From Acidobacteriota bacterium (GTDB lineage Bacteria > Acidobacteriota > Terriglobia > Terriglobales > Acidobacteriaceae): a stretch of 9,203 nucleotides of DNA. Below the pieces are notes generated by a model, which had not been told where the DNA came from, ran no database searches, and was given only the letters and a program-made list of their open reading frames with translations. This document shows positions 7,034-9,203 of this stretch, piece by piece (the stretch's first letter is position 1; the number at the start of each line of letters is the position of its first letter). Position numbers and translations under genes: made by a program. The stretch lies in contig JAGWML010000120.1 in assembly GCA_028873155.1 (NCBI GenBank), positions 1-9,203 of the forward strand, written 5' to 3'.

Positions 7034-7061
7034 TATCCCTGCTCCCTTGTCCCTGGTCCCT
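7034..7061 (-). repeat. Four-unit heptamer tandem repeat with G-quadruplex motif
   Basis: On the minus (coding) strand there are four consecutive 7-base units of the form AGGGANN: AGGGACC, AGGGACA, AGGGAGC, AGGGATA. The GGG runs are separated by exactly four bases each, so the strand and its mRNA meet the G3-N4-G3-N4-G3-N4-G3 quadruplex pattern. The array lies wholly between the quinone oxidoreductase stop and the sirtuin start, ending about 11 bases before the GTG. It may fold in RNA and limit sirtuin translation, or its AGGGA units may serve as loosely placed ribosome binding sites. It also resembles the short tandemly repeated heptamers known from some bacterial intergenic regions. Confidence 0.8.
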
Positions 7062-7065
7062 GTCT

Positions 7066-8034
7066 TCACGGCTCCAGCAGGATTTTTCCCGTCGTCTTGC
7101 GCCCTTCCATATCGGTCTGGGCCTGCGCAGCCTCGGCGAGTGGATACATGTGCTCGGTGCGCAGCTTCAGCTCGCCCGTCGCAGCCCAGTCCAGCACTTT
7201 GCCCGCGCGCCATTCCAGTTCGGTGCGGGTGGCCACGTAGTGCCAGAGCGTAGGCCGCGTAATGTACAGCGAGCCTTTGCTGCTGAGCTGAATCAGATCG
7301 AGCGGCGGCACCGGCCCGCTGGAGGCGCCAAAGAGCGCCAGCAGCCCCCGTGGCCGCAGGCAGTTGAGGCTCTTGTCGAAGGTGGTCTTCCCCACGGAGT
7401 CATAGACCACATCGACGCCCTTGCCGCCGGTGAGCCGCTTCACCTCGACCTCAAAGTCCTGTTCCGTGTAAAGAATCACGTCCTTGGCGCCCGCCTCTTG
7501 TGCCAGCTCCGCCTTCTCCTTTGTTGAAACGGTCGCGATCACGCGCGCACCCAGCCGTGACGCCATCTGCGTGAGCAGCAGACCCACGCCGCCCGCAGCT
7601 GCGTGCACCAGAGCAGTCTCGCCCGCCTTGAGCGGATAGGTGGAATACGCAAGATAGTGCGCGGTCATGCCCTGTAACATCGCCGCAGCAGCCTGCTCCG
7701 GAGTGAGGCGCGACGGCACCTTGATGAGCTGCGCCGCCGGAACGAGCGCATATTCGGCATAGCTGCCAAGCACGCTGACAGAGGCCACCAGGTCGCCCTC
7801 GTCAAAACCGGTAACGCCGTGACCGAGCTTCTCCACCGTGCCTGAGGCTTCACTTCCGGGAATCAACGGCATCGTTGCCTTGTAGACGCCTTTGCGGAAG
7901 TAGATCTCGATGTAGTTGACGCCGACCGCTTCCACGCGAATCAGCACCTGCCCCGGACCCGGCTCTGGAATGGGCAAATCGGCCAGATGCAGCACCTCTG
8001 GCCCGCCTGTGGCTTCAATCTGGATTGCTTTCAT
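7066..8034 (-). CDS. NADPH:quinone oxidoreductase, zinc-independent MDR family
   Basis: A 322-residue cytoplasmic enzyme of the medium-chain dehydrogenase/reductase superfamily, close in length to E. coli QorA (327). The N-terminal GroES-like domain covers about 1-120, with 'GVNYIEIYFRKGVYK' and 'PLIPGSEASGTVEKLG'. The Rossmann domain has 'ALVHAAAGGVGLLLTQ', where the AAxGGVG loop binds NADPH. The catalytic- and structural-zinc cysteines of alcohol dehydrogenases are absent, as expected for quinone reductases. 'LRPRGLLALFGASSGPV' and the 'EGRKTTGKILL' C-terminus fit the family. It should reduce quinones or other enone-type electrophiles. The frame extends to a GTG at 8080-8082, but the ATG at 8032-8034 gives the standard MKAIQI start; neither start has a good ribosome binding site. 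The sirtuin gene follows 43 bp downstream. Which quinone it acts on cannot be told. Confidence 0.93.
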   Translation of the reverse strand: MKAIQIEATGGPEVLHLADLPIPEPGPGQVLIRVEAVGVNYIEIYFRKGVYKATMPLIPGSEASGTVEKLGHGVTGFDEGDLVASVSVLGSYAEYALVPAAQLIKVPSRLTPEQAAAAMLQGMTAHYLAYSTYPLKAGETALVHAAAGGVGLLLTQMASRLGARVIATVSTKEKAELAQEAGAKDVILYTEQDFEVEVKRLTGGKGVDVVYDSVGKTTFDKSLNCLRPRGLLALFGASSGPVPPLDLIQLSSKGSLYITRPTLWHYVATRTELEWRAGKVLDWAATGELKLRTEHMYPLAEAAQAQTDMEGRKTTGKILLEP

Positions 8035-8116
8035 GACACGGCAAGAATGCACCCGCAGGGCACGTTCCTGCAAGGACTTCACGCGTGATTCATCTCTCTC
8101 ACACCGCGGGGCGGCG

Positions 8117-8146
8117 AAATAAAAAGCCCCACCGAGCGGCGGGGCT
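8117..8146 (-). terminator. Rho-independent terminator of the glycosyltransferase gene
   Basis: On the minus strand AGCCCC (8141-8146) pairs with GGGGCT (8125-8130); the stem continues through one C/T mismatch into GCC/GGT-type pairs around a short loop, and is followed by TTTTTATTT. The GC-rich stem with an immediate T-run is the textbook form. It lies 29 bases after the glycosyltransferase stop codon and separates that gene from the quinone oxidoreductase gene downstream, which therefore needs its own promoter in 8035-8116 or some read-through; no convincing promoter is visible there. Confidence 0.9.
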
Positions 8147-8174
8147 TGTGTGAAGCGAACCTTTTGATAGAAGC

Positions 8175-9176
8175 CTAGAAACCGTCTTTCCCACCGGAGA
8201 GCAGGCTCGGCTCCTCGGGGCTGCGCAGGCGGACAAGCCGGTCAATCGCGTACGGTGCGCGGTGCTGCGTGGTGTAGTAGTGACGCACCTGCAGCTCGCC
8301 CAGCAGGCCGATGGCAAGCATCTGTATGCCTGCAAGAATCAGTACACCGGCGATCACGAAGAGCGGCCCATGCTGATCCATCACGTTCTGGCTCGGATTT
8401 ACGATCTTCAATCCGAGCAGCGCCACAGAGACTACGCTGCCAAAGAGGATGCCCAGCGCGCCGAAGGTGCCGAAGAAGTGCAGCGGCCGGGTCATGTACT
8501 TGAGCAGGAAGCGAATCGTGAGCAGATCGAAGAAGACGCGGAAGGTGCGGCCGATGCCGTAGTGGCTCTTGCCGCGCTCGCGGTTCACATTCTTGATCGG
8601 AATCTCGCAGATGGACGCGCCGTACCAGCTTGCCAGCGCCGGGATGAAGCGATGCATCTCGCCGTAGAGTGGAATGTTGGTGATCACTTCGCGGCGATAG
8701 CCCTTGAAAGTGGTGCCGAAGTCGTGGATGTCAACGCCGGAAAGCTTGGCCATCAGCCAGTTCGCGCAGCGGGAAGGTATGCGGCGCATCACGAAGTTGT
8801 CGATGCGATCCTTGCGCCAGCCGGAGACGACGTCGTAGCCCTCTTCAAGCTTCTCGATGAAGTTGGGAATCTCGTTCGGGTCGTGCTGCAGGTCGCCGTC
8901 CATCGCAAAGATGTACTCGCCCGAGGCGTGGTCAAAACCCGCGGCCAGCGCAGAGGTCTGCCCAAAGTTGCGGCGCAGCTTGACAACGAGCACGCGGCTG
9001 TCGACGGCGGCAATCTCTTCCAGCAGCTTGTAGGTGCGGTCACTGGAGCCGTCATCGACGAGCACCAGCTCAAAACTATCTCCCACCTGTTCCATCACCT
9101 GTTTCAGGCGGGCATACATGACTGTGACGTTTTCCTCTTCGTTATGAAAAGGAACGACGATAGAGTACTTCGGCAT
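8175..9176 (-). CDS. Membrane-anchored family 2 glycosyltransferase (polyprenyl-phosphate sugar transferase type)
   Basis: A 333-residue protein. Residues 1-225 are a GT-A catalytic domain: 'YSIVVPFHNEEENV' (4-17), 'ELVLVDDGSSDRT' (36-48), and 'MDGDLQHDP' (92-100), whose Asp93-x-Asp95 binds metal and nucleotide sugar. 'DFGTTFKGYRREV' (152-164) and 'NRERGKSHYG' (198-207) are typical of the DPM1/GtrB/ArnC-like subgroup. Two C-terminal membrane helices lie at about 232-256 and 271-296, followed by a polar cytoplasmic tail. This architecture matches inner-membrane enzymes that move a sugar from UDP- or GDP-sugar to undecaprenyl or dolichyl phosphate, for lipid A, O-antigen or glycan modification. 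The sugar cannot be determined. The ATG at 9174-9176 starts the family's typical N-terminus. Only 27 bases of upstream sequence are in the window and no Shine-Dalgarno sequence is visible in them. Confidence 0.93.
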   Translation of the reverse strand: MPKYSIVVPFHNEEENVTVMYARLKQVMEQVGDSFELVLVDDGSSDRTYKLLEEIAAVDSRVLVVKLRRNFGQTSALAAGFDHASGEYIFAMDGDLQHDPNEIPNFIEKLEEGYDVVSGWRKDRIDNFVMRRIPSRCANWLMAKLSGVDIHDFGTTFKGYRREVITNIPLYGEMHRFIPALASWYGASICEIPIKNVNRERGKSHYGIGRTFRVFFDLLTIRFLLKYMTRPLHFFGTFGALGILFGSVVSVALLGLKIVNPSQNVMDQHGPLFVIAGVLILAGIQMLAIGLLGELQVRHYYTTQHRAPYAIDRLVRLRSPEEPSLLSGGKDGF

Positions 9177-9183
9177 ATCTATC

Positions 9184-9189
9184 AGTATA
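9184..9189 (-). promoter_or_regulatory. Possible -10 element of the glycosyltransferase promoter
   Basis: TATACT on the minus strand matches TATAAT at five of six positions and ends 7 bases before the ATG. Transcription from it would begin at or almost at the start codon, giving a leaderless or near-leaderless message, which fits the missing Shine-Dalgarno sequence. The -35 region would lie beyond the window edge, so this cannot be tested here. Confidence 0.35.
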
Positions 9190-9203
9190 GATGCGGGTTT
9201 GAT

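Noticed and set aside
6476..7213. Minus-strand open frame of 245 codons across the sirtuin and quinone oxidoreductase genes
   Set aside because: It runs through two well-supported genes in another frame and has basic, low-complexity composition without motifs.
6546..7253. Plus-strand open frame of 235 codons antisense to sirtuin and quinone oxidoreductase
   Set aside because: It is antisense to conserved coding sequence, with no family match visible, and its length is expected by chance at this GC content.
8035..8082. Upstream GTG start giving the quinone oxidoreductase 16 more residues
   Set aside because: The extra N-terminus is not family-like, and the ATG at 8032-8034 begins the canonical MKAIQI strand.

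Overview
The window is a 9.2 kb piece of a GC-rich bacterial chromosome with eight genes and ordinary chromosomal gene spacing. The gene mix suggests a soil-type Acidobacteriota (Terriglobia-like) genome: a GH78 alpha-L-rhamnosidase next to a LacI regulator, a TonB-dependent receptor with an N-terminal carboxypeptidase-regulatory-like domain, and a small Cys/His-rich exported protein. This placement is inferred from gene style; there is no rRNA or other phylogenetic marker to confirm it. I see no tRNA, rRNA, CRISPR array, insertion sequence or phage gene.

Layout: (1) 1-1749, plus strand: the 3' end of a GH78 rhamnosidase-like gene, a 9-bp inverted repeat, then a LacI-family repressor, a typical sugar-utilisation arrangement. 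(2) 1762-3313, minus strand: homoserine dehydrogenase (hom) followed by a 68-codon putative zinc-binding protein with a strong ribosome binding site; the pair looks like an operon. A 7-bp stem hairpin lies where this operon converges on the LacI gene. (3) 3442-6257, plus strand, divergent from hom: a small exported Cys/His/Met-rich protein followed by a TonB-dependent outer-membrane receptor; metal-related transport is possible but not shown. (4) 6291-8034, minus strand: NADPH:quinone oxidoreductase followed by a class III-like sirtuin deacylase. The 43-bp gap between them holds a four-unit heptamer repeat whose GGG runs fit a G-quadruplex motif on the coding strand. (5) 8117-9176, minus strand: a membrane-anchored family 2 polyprenyl-phosphate-type glycosyltransferase, closed by a clear Rho-independent terminator.

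Most of the window is conventional. The points worth a second look are the heptamer/G-quadruplex repeat in front of the sirtuin, the exported CC...HHC protein paired with the TonB receptor, and the zinc-ribbon-like small gene attached to hom. I do not see a convincing new multi-gene defence or mobile system here.
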